Positions 33,692 to 40,711 of a DNA stretch of 64,000 nt are shown piece by piece. Origin of the DNA: Caballeronia arationis (lineage in GTDB: Bacteria > Pseudomonadota > Gammaproteobacteria > Burkholderiales > Burkholderiaceae). Position numbers and translations under genes: made by a program. Location of the stretch: NCBI RefSeq assembly GCF_001544975.2, contig NZ_FCOG02000003.1, positions 124,001-188,000 of the forward strand. The letters run 5' to 3'. Each line of letters starts with the position of its first letter. Position 1 is the first letter of the stretch. The notes beneath the pieces are model-generated. The model searched no databases. It was not told the origin of the DNA and saw nothing but the letters and a program-made list of their open reading frames with translations.

Positions 33692-36158
33692 TGCCCGCCC
33701 CTCCGATCAATGCCAGCTTGTCCTTGAGCAGCCCCGGTTCGAGCACCATGCGCAACTCCTGCAGCGAACGCCGCTGGAGTTGCGCTTCCGCATCGATCTC
33801 GTCGGCCATCTTCTGCCACTTCGCCGCGCCATCCGCCTTCACCTGCCTGAAGATGCGCATGCCGCCCTGCGCATCCGACTGCGCGCCCGCGAGCAGGCGC
33901 GCCTGCGTTCGGAAGGTGTCGGAGATGCCCGCCTCCAGCCGCTGCGTGCCGCCGATCGAACCGTTCGCCCGATACTGCGTCCACTGCGTCTGCGCGCGAT
34001 TGAGCAGGTCCTGCGCGCGCGCGATGGCCTTGTCCCTGAACGCGGCGACATCCGGATCGACGGACTTCACGTAAAACGCGTCCTGCTGGGGATCGAGCGT
34101 TCCGTAGAAGCTCAGCAACGCATCTTCGTAGGCCTTCGTTCCGCGCGCCTTCTGCACATCGGCGAACTGCGCGGCGACGGCCTTCTTGTGCGCCAGTTCC
34201 GTTGCGATCACCTCGGACCACGGGCCGGCGGGCATCTTCTGCAAGCCGTCGATGGCCTGGGCGCTCTGGCCGCTTCGCCATGCATCGCGCACGCTTTCAT
34301 AGCGGCTCAGGACATCCTGCGACGGCAGCCGGTTCGCACTCAATTGCGCATAGCGCTCCTGAAACGGTGGCGTATCGAACTTCACTTTGCCCATCATCGC
34401 GACGACCGGAGCGAGGCTCGTTCCTCGCATCTGCGTCTGCAAATCGAGGTAGTTGCCGAGGTCCGCGCGCACCCGGTCGAGCCCGCCCAGTCGCGGGTAT
34501 TTGTCCGCGTATTCACTCAGCACGCCTTGCAGCGCTTCCGCGTGATCCTGACTCAACTCCTTCGCGATGCTGGCCTTCAGACGGTCGATCGCCGCGAGAT
34601 ACACCGAGTCGTCGCTCTGCAGCTTGCGCAGATGGCTGAGCGCTTCGGCATACGGTGTCGCGAACGCAGGGACATACGAAGCGATGCGGTCGAGCGAACG
34701 CTGATGGACGGACGCATCGTCTTCCCAGTGCCTGAGGATTTCACCGATGCGGTCTTCGTCCGCGTACATGCGAATCGGCGCGTCAGGCCCGCCGCGTCCC
34801 ACAACAAAACTCTCCAGCTTGCCGATCCATTCCAGTTCGTTCACGAGCGGCCGAACGTCGGCGTTGTTCGCGCCGAGCCGGTTCATCTCCCCGATGATCG
34901 CGTTCGCCTTGTCGAACTGTTTGCTCTTCAGCGCCGCGAGCCATTCCGGCACCTTCGCCTTCAGCACCGCTTCGGTATCGAGCGCGGTGAAACGCGTGTC
35001 ATCCGGATGTCGCTGAAGATAGTCGTTCGCGACATTCGCCGCCTCTTCGTACTGTCCGCTCGCCATCAGCCCCTTCACCCGGCGTTCGGACGAACCGCTG
35101 AAGTAGATCGTCAGCCCGATCGCCACCAGCGCCGCGATCAGCGCCGCGCCGATGGCAAGGCCGCGTTTGCTCGTCAGCCGTTCGTTGCCCGTGAACGCGA
35201 TGCGCAGCGCGGAGAACAGCATCGTGAAGCGGCTGCGATCGCGGCGGCGCTCGCCGTCCTTCTTCGCATCGGCGGCTTCTGGAAGGGCTTCCTCGTTGAC
35301 TTCGTCCTCGGCGGCAAGCGGCTGATCGATGCAGAAGATGTCGAGGAACGAGTGCGCCGAGCCGACGAAGGTCGTCTTGTCGCTGTCGGCCGCTTCGGGG
35401 TCGACGGCCTCCCTGACCTGCGTGAGCGTCGAATCGCCTTCCGGTTCACGGCGCACGCTCACGCGATAGACGAAATGCGTGCCGCCGAACGCGAGCACGT
35501 CGCCCTTCTCGAGCGGGACCGCAGCCGCTTCGAGCCGCTTGCCGTTGACGAACGTACCGTTGGTGCTGCCGAGATCCTCTACGAATGGCGTGTCGTTCTT
35601 CAAGAACACATGCGCGTGGCGCCGCGAAACATAATTGACCTGATGCGGATATTGCGCGCGATGACGCGCGAACAGGTCGTCGGCCTTGCTGATCAGAAAC
35701 GGATACTGGGTGATGTCGATCGGTTGCAGGCCGAGGTCATCGCGTTCGGGCGCGAGCGTCACCGTGACCGTGCGCGCCACGCTCGCGCGGTTCTTCGCGC
35801 GCGGCACGAACTGCACGCGATACGAAAGCTTGCTGCCGAAGCTGATCGTGTCCCCGTTATGCAGCAGCGCGGGCTTTTGACGGACCTCGGCGCCGTTCAC
35901 CGACGTGCCGTTCTTGCTGTCGAGATCGGCGATATACACCGCGCCGTGCTCGATGAAGATGCGCGCGTGACGCCGCGAGAGTTGCGCTACGGCCTCAGGC
36001 GCACACGAATCGAACGGTGCTTCCGCGCGGCCGATCGCGAACAGGTTTTCGTCGATGCGGATTTCCGCCAGCTCCGGATGCGATACCGGCTTGAGCACGA
36101 CATCGAATGCCTCGCCCACGCTCGCGTGCACCTCTGCCATCGAATCGCCAGGAGCCAT
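33669..36158 (-). CDS. Double-FHA transmembrane protein, first gene of the exporter operon
   Basis: An 829-residue protein. Two FHA phosphothreonine-binding domains are seen, with SRRH at ~61-64 and DSKNGTSVNG at ~80-89, then SRRH at ~178-181 and STNGTFVNG at ~198-206. An acidic linker and one membrane helix (~332-354, GLAIGAALIAALVAIGLTIYF) follow. A ~475-residue helical, TPR-like region (SGQYEEAANVANDYLQRHPDD) is then outside the cytoplasm. FHA domains read phosphothreonine, and the kinase and PP2C encoded nearby are the obvious writer and eraser. ATG 36158 is preferred; the frame extends to 36287 but that start would lie on top of the promoter at 36276-36303. The 3' end overlaps the adaptor gene. 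Confidence 0.85.
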   Translation of the reverse strand: MAPGDSMAEVHASVGEAFDVVLKPVSHPELAEIRIDENLFAIGRAEAPFDSCAPEAVAQLSRRHARIFIEHGAVYIADLDSKNGTSVNGAEVRQKPALLHNGDTISFGSKLSYRVQFVPRAKNRASVARTVTVTLAPERDDLGLQPIDITQYPFLISKADDLFARHRAQYPHQVNYVSRRHAHVFLKNDTPFVEDLGSTNGTFVNGKRLEAAAVPLEKGDVLAFGGTHFVYRVSVRREPEGDSTLTQVREAVDPEAADSDKTTFVGSAHSFLDIFCIDQPLAAEDEVNEEALPEAADAKKDGERRRDRSRFTMLFSALRIAFTGNERLTSKRGLAIGAALIAALVAIGLTIYFSGSSERRVKGLMASGQYEEAANVANDYLQRHPDDTRFTALDTEAVLKAKVPEWLAALKSKQFDKANAIIGEMNRLGANNADVRPLVNELEWIGKLESFVVGRGGPDAPIRMYADEDRIGEILRHWEDDASVHQRSLDRIASYVPAFATPYAEALSHLRKLQSDDSVYLAAIDRLKASIAKELSQDHAEALQGVLSEYADKYPRLGGLDRVRADLGNYLDLQTQMRGTSLAPVVAMMGKVKFDTPPFQERYAQLSANRLPSQDVLSRYESVRDAWRSGQSAQAIDGLQKMPAGPWSEVIATELAHKKAVAAQFADVQKARGTKAYEDALLSFYGTLDPQQDAFYVKSVDPDVAAFRDKAIARAQDLLNRAQTQWTQYRANGSIGGTQRLEAGISDTFRTQARLLAGAQSDAQGGMRIFRQVKADGAAKWQKMADEIDAEAQLQRRSLQELRMVLEPGLLKDKLALIGGAGSEERRTP

Positions 36159-36275
36159 GTCCACGTCACAGGGAACGTCTAGCCGCTGCCGCGTGCGCGT
36201 CAGAGGAAAGCCCGCCGACACGCGGACAAATAGACTTTGTTGGACTGAGCCGCCCGCCGGGCGGCGACTGTAGAA

Positions 36276-36303
36276 AGTGTAAGTCACGCATTGCCGTAGT
36301 CAA
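36276..36303 (-). promoter_or_regulatory. Sigma-70-type promoter of the FHA-HlyD-Ppi-ABC-activator operon
   Basis: On the minus strand TTGACT (-35) and TACACT (-10) are separated by 16 bases. Transcription would begin near 36269, about 110 bases before the FHA start codon. The exporter operon thus appears to use the housekeeping sigma factor, in contrast to its cargo genes. Confidence 0.65.
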
Positions 36304-36379
36304 TCGCCGGGCACTGGCTGCCGACGCCATATCACAGCCGCTTCGTTCATCTTCGGAAGTCCGGATCAAACGCACTGGT

Positions 36380-37846
36380 TTATTTCAACGCTTCCTTACT
36401 TTCCTTCTGCACGTTGACGCCCGGCCATCCGCCGCCCAGCGCCTTGTAAAGCGTGACGGTATCCGACAGCATCTGCTGATGATTCGCGAGCAGCGCGAGC
36501 TGCGCGGCGAGCAGCGTGCGCTCGGTTTCGAATACCTGGAGCTGCGAGATCACGCCCTCTTTAAGTTGCGCGTCGATCTGCGCGGCGACGATCGTCAGAT
36601 GATCGACTTCCTGCTGCAACTCGACGCGCTGCTTCTGGTGCGAATCCAGATTGACGAGCGCATTCTCGACTTCCTCGAACGCGCCCATCACCGTCGCGCG
36701 GTATTGCTGCTCGACCACCGTCGTCTGCGCTTCCGTCGTCTTGACGTGTGCCCGCACGCTCGGATCGAGGATCGGAATATTGATGCTCGGCAGGAAGCTG
36801 AATGTAAAAGTCTTGAGCAAGTCGGTGAGCTGGAAGCTGGCGCTGCCGCCGCGGCCCGTCAGGCTGATCGTCGGCAACTGCGCGAGCTTTGCCTGCCCGA
36901 CGAGGTCGTACGCTTCGAGCACGCGATACTCCGCCGCGATCAGGTCGGGCCGCCGTGCGAGCAGTTGCGACGGCAGGCCTTGCGGCACGACGGGAATCTG
37001 CACGCGCTTCTGCAGGTGGCCGTCGGGCACCTTGAAGTCGCCGGCCGGCACGCCGATCAGCGTGGCGAGCGCGTTGTCGGCGAGATCGCGCGAGCGGCGC
37101 AATTCGAGCATCTCGCGCGTCAGCCGGTTCAGTTCGGCGCGCTGCGTGAGCACCTGCGTCTTCGGCACCAGACCGTTCTTCTGCATGCCCTCGAAGATCG
37201 TCAGGATCTGCTGGTTTGTCTTGATGGTTGCGTTCTGCTGCTCGATCTGGTCGTCGAACTGAAGGATCTGGAAGTAGGTCGTCGAGACATCGGCGACGAG
37301 CTTCAGATAGGCCGCGCGCCAGTCCCACTCGGTCGCGCGGAATTCGGCTTTCTGCGCCTGCACGCCCTTCTCGACCGCGCCCCAGATGTCGATGTCCCAG
37401 TTCACCTGCGTCGCGAGGTTGTACTGCTTGCTGAAGGCCTGGCCGGTGGTCTTTTCGAAGCTCGCGCCGGCGCCGAGGTCCATCGTCGGCAGCGCGCCTG
37501 CACGCGCCTCGCCGATCTGCGCTCCCGCAACCTGGATGCGCGCGGCGAGCACCTTGATGTCGAAGTTGCTGTTGATCGCCCGTGCGACCAGCGAGTCGAG
37601 ATAGGGATCGTGGAATTGCTTCCACCAGTCGGGTTGGATCGTTTCGCTCGCCGCGACAACCGGCTTCGAATACGCGGTCTTTTCGGGCGTGTCGGGCCGC
37701 TGGTAGGTCGGAACCTTGACATCGATGCACGCGGTGAGCAGCGTCGCGCAACAGGCGCCGTAAAGCGCGAGCCGCGAAAGCGACGCGAGCCGTCTTCCGA
37801 TGCCACGCCCGGCTTTCATGCGCAACAAAGGCAACAGGGCTTGCAC
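36380..37846 (-). CDS. TolC/NodT-family outer-membrane efflux lipoprotein
   Basis: A 488-residue outer-membrane factor. A signal peptide with lipobox LLTAC gives a lipidated Cys at about residue 35. The mature part has two repeated TolC-type halves (ALPTMDLGAGASFEKTTGQ, DIDIWGAVEKG, VPKTQVLTQRAEL; later QLPTISLTGRGGSASFQLTDLL and ALGGGWPGV at the end). It would be the outer-membrane channel of the peptide exporter. I start at GTG 37846 because GGGAG lies eight bases upstream; ATG 37819 lacks such a site. It lies 221 bases upstream of the FHA gene on the same strand and downstream of three cargo genes, so readthrough from them is possible. Confidence 0.9.
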   Translation of the reverse strand: MQALLPLLRMKAGRGIGRRLASLSRLALYGACCATLLTACIDVKVPTYQRPDTPEKTAYSKPVVAASETIQPDWWKQFHDPYLDSLVARAINSNFDIKVLAARIQVAGAQIGEARAGALPTMDLGAGASFEKTTGQAFSKQYNLATQVNWDIDIWGAVEKGVQAQKAEFRATEWDWRAAYLKLVADVSTTYFQILQFDDQIEQQNATIKTNQQILTIFEGMQKNGLVPKTQVLTQRAELNRLTREMLELRRSRDLADNALATLIGVPAGDFKVPDGHLQKRVQIPVVPQGLPSQLLARRPDLIAAEYRVLEAYDLVGQAKLAQLPTISLTGRGGSASFQLTDLLKTFTFSFLPSINIPILDPSVRAHVKTTEAQTTVVEQQYRATVMGAFEEVENALVNLDSHQKQRVELQQEVDHLTIVAAQIDAQLKEGVISQLQVFETERTLLAAQLALLANHQQMLSDTVTLYKALGGGWPGVNVQKESKEALK

Positions 37847-38050
37847 GATCTCACTCCCGGTGAATGCACTGGCTTCTATGGGAACAGAGCAACGAACAGA
37901 GCGTGGCTGGACGACGAAACTACAGTAGAGCACAGCGCGTCGCGCGACTCCATACAGGTTCGTCACTACACGCGATTCGAGTTTCTCTGCGAAGTCTGCT
38001 GAAATGGGCGGCCCGACGCGATGACTCTCGGCCGGGCCGCGGGACTGCGT

Positions 38051-38074
38051 CGCGAGGGTCCCCGAACCCTCGCG
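38051..38074 (-). terminator. Hairpin after the last of three tandem peptide genes
   Basis: CGCGAGGGT and ACCCTCGCG pair perfectly around a six-base loop, 13 bases past the stop codon at 38088. No T-run follows on the minus strand, so it may attenuate or protect mRNA rather than fully terminate before the TolC-type gene. Confidence 0.5.
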
Positions 38075-38087
38075 CTTGCTGCACTGC

Positions 38088-38360
38088 TTACAGCGAGCCG
38101 AACACGTTGACGGTGTTCGTGTTCTCGGCTTTCTGAACCGGCTTGACCTTCGAGTCGATGTCGGTGGCGAACGCGACGTTGTTGCCGTTCGCGTTGAAGA
38201 CGTTCTGCGTCTGGCCGATTCCCTGCTGCGTGTTGACGGTGAAGCTCGAGTCCGTGTAGTAGCTCGGCAGGTAGAAGGCGGTGCCGCCGCGGACTGCGGA
38301 CATCGTCTGGCTGTCGAGGTCGGTGCTGTGCGAGAGATCGCGGATCATGAGGCTGGACAT
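38088..38360 (-). CDS. Double-glycine-leader secreted peptide, paralogue 3 of the tandem array
   Basis: A 90-residue peptide. The leader MSSLMIRDLSHSTDLDSQTM, then SAVRGG, ends with the double-glycine cut site (Leu -12, Asp -11, Met -7, Val -4). The mature part TAFYLPSYYTDSS... shares NTQQGIGQTQNV, NGNNVAFATDIDSKVKP and NTNTVNVF with its neighbours and is rich in Asn, Gln, Thr and Ser, with no Cys. It is the third gene after the sigma-54 promoter at 39152-39166. AAGGAG precedes its start. Export by the C39 system encoded just downstream is inferred from the leader and position. Confidence 0.85.
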   Translation of the reverse strand: MSSLMIRDLSHSTDLDSQTMSAVRGGTAFYLPSYYTDSSFTVNTQQGIGQTQNVFNANGNNVAFATDIDSKVKPVQKAENTNTVNVFGSL

Positions 38361-38405
38361 GGTGGTGCTCCTTGCGCTGTGTGTCTTACGATTGAGAGAG
38401 TGTCT

Positions 38406-38428
38406 TGCGGAGGTCGCGGACCTCCGCA
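38406..38428 (-). terminator. Strong hairpin between two tandem peptide genes
   Basis: TGCGGAGGTC and GACCTCCGCA form a perfect 10-bp stem with a three-base loop in the gap between the second and third peptide genes. It is not followed by a T-run on the minus strand. It may reduce expression of the third gene and TolC or stabilise the upstream mRNA. Confidence 0.5.
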
Positions 38429-38453
38429 GGTGATTCGGTGTTGCAGTTGCCGC

Positions 38454-38738
38454 TTACAGCAGGGCCCGGCCGCCGCCATACACGTTGACCGTGTTCGAGT
38501 TGTCGGCCTTCTGGATCGGCTTGACCTTCGAATCGATGTCGGTAGCGAACGCGACGTTGTTGCCGTTCGCGTTGTAGACGTTTTGCGTCTGGCCGATGAG
38601 CTGCTGCGTGCTGACGTTGAAGCTCGAGTCGGAGTAGTAGCTCGGCAGGTAGAAGGCGTTGCCGCCGCGGACTGCGGACATTTCGGTACGGTCGAGTTCG
38701 GCGCTGTGCGAGAGATCGCGGATCGAGAGAGTGGACAT
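38454..38738 (-). CDS. Double-glycine-leader secreted peptide, paralogue 2 of the tandem array
   Basis: A 94-residue peptide with leader MSTLSIRDLSHSAELDRTEM then SAVRGG. The mature part is NAFYLPSYYSDSSFNVSTQQ followed by LIGQTQNVYNANGNNVAFAT, DIDSKVKPIQKADNSNTVN and a VYGGGRALL end. It is close to both neighbours, with the first peptide sharing the GGG tail and the third sharing the FYLPSYY start, which indicates tandem duplication. It lies 57 bases after the first peptide gene with AAGGAG before its start. It belongs to the same sigma-54 transcript and is presumed cargo of the C39 exporter. Confidence 0.87.
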   Translation of the reverse strand: MSTLSIRDLSHSAELDRTEMSAVRGGNAFYLPSYYSDSSFNVSTQQLIGQTQNVYNANGNNVAFATDIDSKVKPIQKADNSNTVNVYGGGRALL

Positions 38739-38795
38739 GGCGGTGCTCCTTGCGTTTCGTGTTGAGAGAGTGTGGTATTCGTCTGCGGGCCGGGA

Positions 38796-39080
38796 TCAGG
38801 CTGCGAGGCCGCCGCCGTAGATGTTGACGGTGTTCGAGTTGTCGGCTTTCTGGATCGGCTTGACCTTCGAATCGATATCGGTGGCGAACGCGACGTTGTT
38901 GCCATTCTGGTTGAACACGTTCTGCGTCTGGCCGATGCCTTGCTGCGTATTCACCGACACGTCGAGCTTCGAGAAGTCGTAGCCGGGCAGGTAGAAGGCG
39001 TTGCCGCCGCGGACGGCCGACATGGCGCGGCTGTCGAGTTCTTCGGTCTTGGCGAGGTCTTTGATCATCAGCGATTTCAT
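38796..39080 (-). CDS. Double-glycine-leader secreted peptide, paralogue 1 of the tandem array
   Basis: A 94-residue peptide and first gene of the tandem unit. The leader MKSLMIKDLAKTEELDSRAM then SAVRGG is identical over 26 residues to that of the peptide at 45192-45461, 6 kb away on the other strand. The mature part begins NAFYLPGYDFSKLDVSVNTQQ and contains GQTQNV, NGNNVAFATDIDSKVKPIQK and NTVNIYGGG. It is Asn/Gln-rich and without Cys. The sigma-54 promoter lies 72-86 bases upstream and the start has AAGGAGCACC in front. Function of the mature peptide is unknown; surface or matrix roles are possible. Confidence 0.88.
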   Translation of the reverse strand: MKSLMIKDLAKTEELDSRAMSAVRGGNAFYLPGYDFSKLDVSVNTQQGIGQTQNVFNQNGNNVAFATDIDSKVKPIQKADNSNTVNIYGGGLAA

Positions 39081-39151
39081 TTCGGTGCTCCTTGGGAGGG
39101 ATGGGCTTTTCCGGGTTGGTCGAGCATTCTGTCTGCTCGGATGGCATTAAC

Positions 39152-39166
39152 GCATGGCCTGTGCCA
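39152..39166 (-). promoter_or_regulatory. Sigma-54 (-24/-12) promoter of the three-peptide unit
   Basis: On the minus strand TGGCACA-GGCC-ATGC has GG and GC at exact spacing. The same 15 bases recur on the plus strand at 45109-45123 before the fourth paralogue. The start site should be near 39140. Confidence 0.85.
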
Positions 39167-39278
39167 GTCGCGATGCCAGCCCGAAAAATAGTTCGCCGAG
39201 CCTTATAAACAAAGGAGTTCGTGGGATGGTCGATTTGCTGCCAGACGGTCCGTCGGCTGGGCACATGACGTTGGTGAT

Positions 39279-39304
39279 CCAACACCCTGACTGTCGGGTG
39301 TTGG
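39279..39304. promoter_or_regulatory. Candidate enhancer site CCAACA-N14-TGTTGG for the three-peptide unit
   Basis: The arms extend to TCCAACACCC/GGGTGTTGGA (10 bp). A further GTTGG lies four bases before the first arm, repeating the layout at 24686-24721. It is centred about 151 bases upstream of the predicted sigma-54 start site, a typical enhancer distance. Confidence 0.7.
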
Positions 39305-39352
39305 ACATCGGGCAACAGGGGGTTGAAGGCGATTCGTGCAGGCGCAGTACGC

Positions 39353-39391
39353 AAAAGCGCGCGGCCGAAGGAAGCTCCCCCGGCCGCGCGC
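39353..39391 (-). terminator. Rho-independent terminator of the DUF4399 pair
   Basis: GCGCGCGGCCG and CGGCCGCGCGC pair perfectly, and on the minus strand the stem is followed by TTTT. It lies 24 bases past the stop codon at 39415 and isolates the DUF4399 genes from the peptide promoter region. Confidence 0.8.
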
Positions 39392-39414
39392 TTTCAGGAA
39401 AAAGGAAAGGGGTC

Positions 39415-39840
39415 CTACTTCACGATGACCGTGATCTTCTTCGAATACACCGGTGGGTTATGCGGAATGTGCTTGTCGTCGCCCATCAGCAACTGGAGCG
39501 TGTGTTTTCCCGGTGGCAGTTCGAGCAGCGTCTCGGTTTCGCCCGCACCGTAGTGCAGATGATTGCGGTCCGACGGAATCTCCTGATCCATCGGCGGCAG
39601 ATCGGTGTCGATCAGCAGATGATGATGCCCCGTGTTCGGATATTTCACGCCGCGCGGCGCGACGCCCATGTAGCGCAAACCGAACCAGACCTTGAACGGC
39701 TTGCCGGCCGGCACCACCTGCCCGTCGTTCGGATAGCCGATGTACGCATAGGCATTGGGCGGAGCCGGTGTCGGGCCCGCCGCCGCGGCGCCCGAGAAGA
39801 CGCAAGCCGCGAGTGCGGCCGCGGCGATTAGCTTGTTCAT
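39415..39840 (-). CDS. Exported DUF4399 protein (second of a pair)
   Basis: A 141-residue protein. MNKLIAAAALAACVFSGAAA is a signal peptide. The mature part has two conserved blocks of DUF4399: YPNTGHHHLLIDTDLPPMDQ and IPSDRNHLHYGAGETE, then LPPGKHTLQLLMGD. The clustered histidines suggest metal binding, but the function of the family is unknown. GGAGGG precedes the ATG at 39840. It follows its paralogue by 74 bases on the same strand and ends in a strong terminator. The two are identical over the GHHHLLIDTDLPPMDQEIP core, which points to local duplication. Confidence 0.85.
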   Translation of the reverse strand: MNKLIAAAALAACVFSGAAAAGPTPAPPNAYAYIGYPNDGQVVPAGKPFKVWFGLRYMGVAPRGVKYPNTGHHHLLIDTDLPPMDQEIPSDRNHLHYGAGETETLLELPPGKHTLQLLMGDDKHIPHNPPVYSKKITVIVK

Positions 39841-39914
39841 GGCTTGTGCCCTCCGCTGGACATTGCCCCTGGGTTCTGCCCGCATGCATCCTGCCGGCTT
39901 CATCGATGCCGGTT

Positions 39915-40352
39915 TCATCGTACGGTGATGGTGACCTTCTTCGAGTACACCGGCGGATCGTGCGGCACGTGGTTCATGTCGCCCATCAGCAGTTGCAGCG
40001 TGTGCTTGCCGGGCGGCAGTTCGATCCGCGCGTCGGTTTCGCCCGCACCGTAGTGCAGATGGTTGCGGTCTGACGGAATCTCCTGATCCATCGGCGGCAG
40101 GTCCGTGTCGATCAGCAGGTGATGATGCCCGACGTTCGGCAGGTCGATGCCCTTCGGACACACGCCCATGTTGCGCAGACCCATGCGCACCCAGAGCTTG
40201 CCGCCCGTGATCACCGCGCCGTCCGGCGGCCAGATGATGTACGCCTCCGCATTCTGCGGCGAAGGCGTGCGTGGCCGCGGTGCAGGAAACGATTTGTCCG
40301 CGGCCAGCGCCGCGAGTGAAGCCAGCGCGCCAAGCATTGTTCTTCTCAGCAT
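39915..40352 (-). CDS. Exported DUF4399 protein (first of a pair)
   Basis: A 145-residue paralogue of the next gene. The N-terminus MLRRTMLGALASLAALAADK is a signal sequence or anchor. The conserved core is NVGHHHLLIDTDLPPMDQEI, NHLHYGAGETDARIELPPGK and LQLLMGDMNHVPHDPP. The N-terminal parts differ (it has WVRMGLRNMGVCPKGIDL where the partner has VWFGLRYMGVAPRGVKY). GGGAGGC lies before the ATG at 40352. The pair is divergent from the caspase-FGE gene and lies inside the secretion region, but any functional link is only positional. Confidence 0.82.
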   Translation of the reverse strand: MLRRTMLGALASLAALAADKSFPAPRPRTPSPQNAEAYIIWPPDGAVITGGKLWVRMGLRNMGVCPKGIDLPNVGHHHLLIDTDLPPMDQEIPSDRNHLHYGAGETDARIELPPGKHTLQLLMGDMNHVPHDPPVYSKKVTITVR

Positions 40353-40711
40353 GTTTACGCAGCCTCCCGCCATGGACTGGACATCGACCGGCTGCCGGCA
40401 TGGCGCTCGCGCGTCCATGTCGGGGCTTTCGGCAACGTCCTCGGTTTTCTTCCTCTTTTCGTCTTTTAGCTTAGAACGGAAGTCCTCAAAAAGATACGTA
40501 CAACCGCGTTCCCGGGTGCATCGGAAATCGCGATATCCCCCAAACGAATACCTGCACAATGGGATTAAGCATCGCCTGACACCGTGCTATCGTTGTCGCT
40601 GCTGGGTTTCGGGTTTCGCACCGGCAACTCGCCGCTGCAGCTACGCAACGCGAAGTCGAAACACGCAACGTCGGCCAGCCATCTTCAATGCCGGACAGAC
40701 AGGGTGTGAAT
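40353..40711. other. 359-base divergent promoter gap
   Basis: The gap separates the DUF4399 pair (minus) from the caspase-FGE gene (plus) and must hold both promoters. I found no -24/-12 element with correct spacing and no CCAACA/TGTTGG pair here, so these genes are probably outside the sigma-54 set. No small gene is apparent. Confidence 0.5.

Noticed and set aside
36159..36287. Longer N-terminus for the FHA protein (start at 36287)
   Set aside because: That start would overlap the -10 element of the good sigma-70-type promoter at 36276-36303, and the added residues do not resemble an FHA or signal sequence.
28417..39080. Classical lantibiotic or modified-bacteriocin cluster
   Set aside because: No LanB/LanC/LanM, YcaO, radical SAM or immunity gene is visible, and the mature peptides lack Cys.
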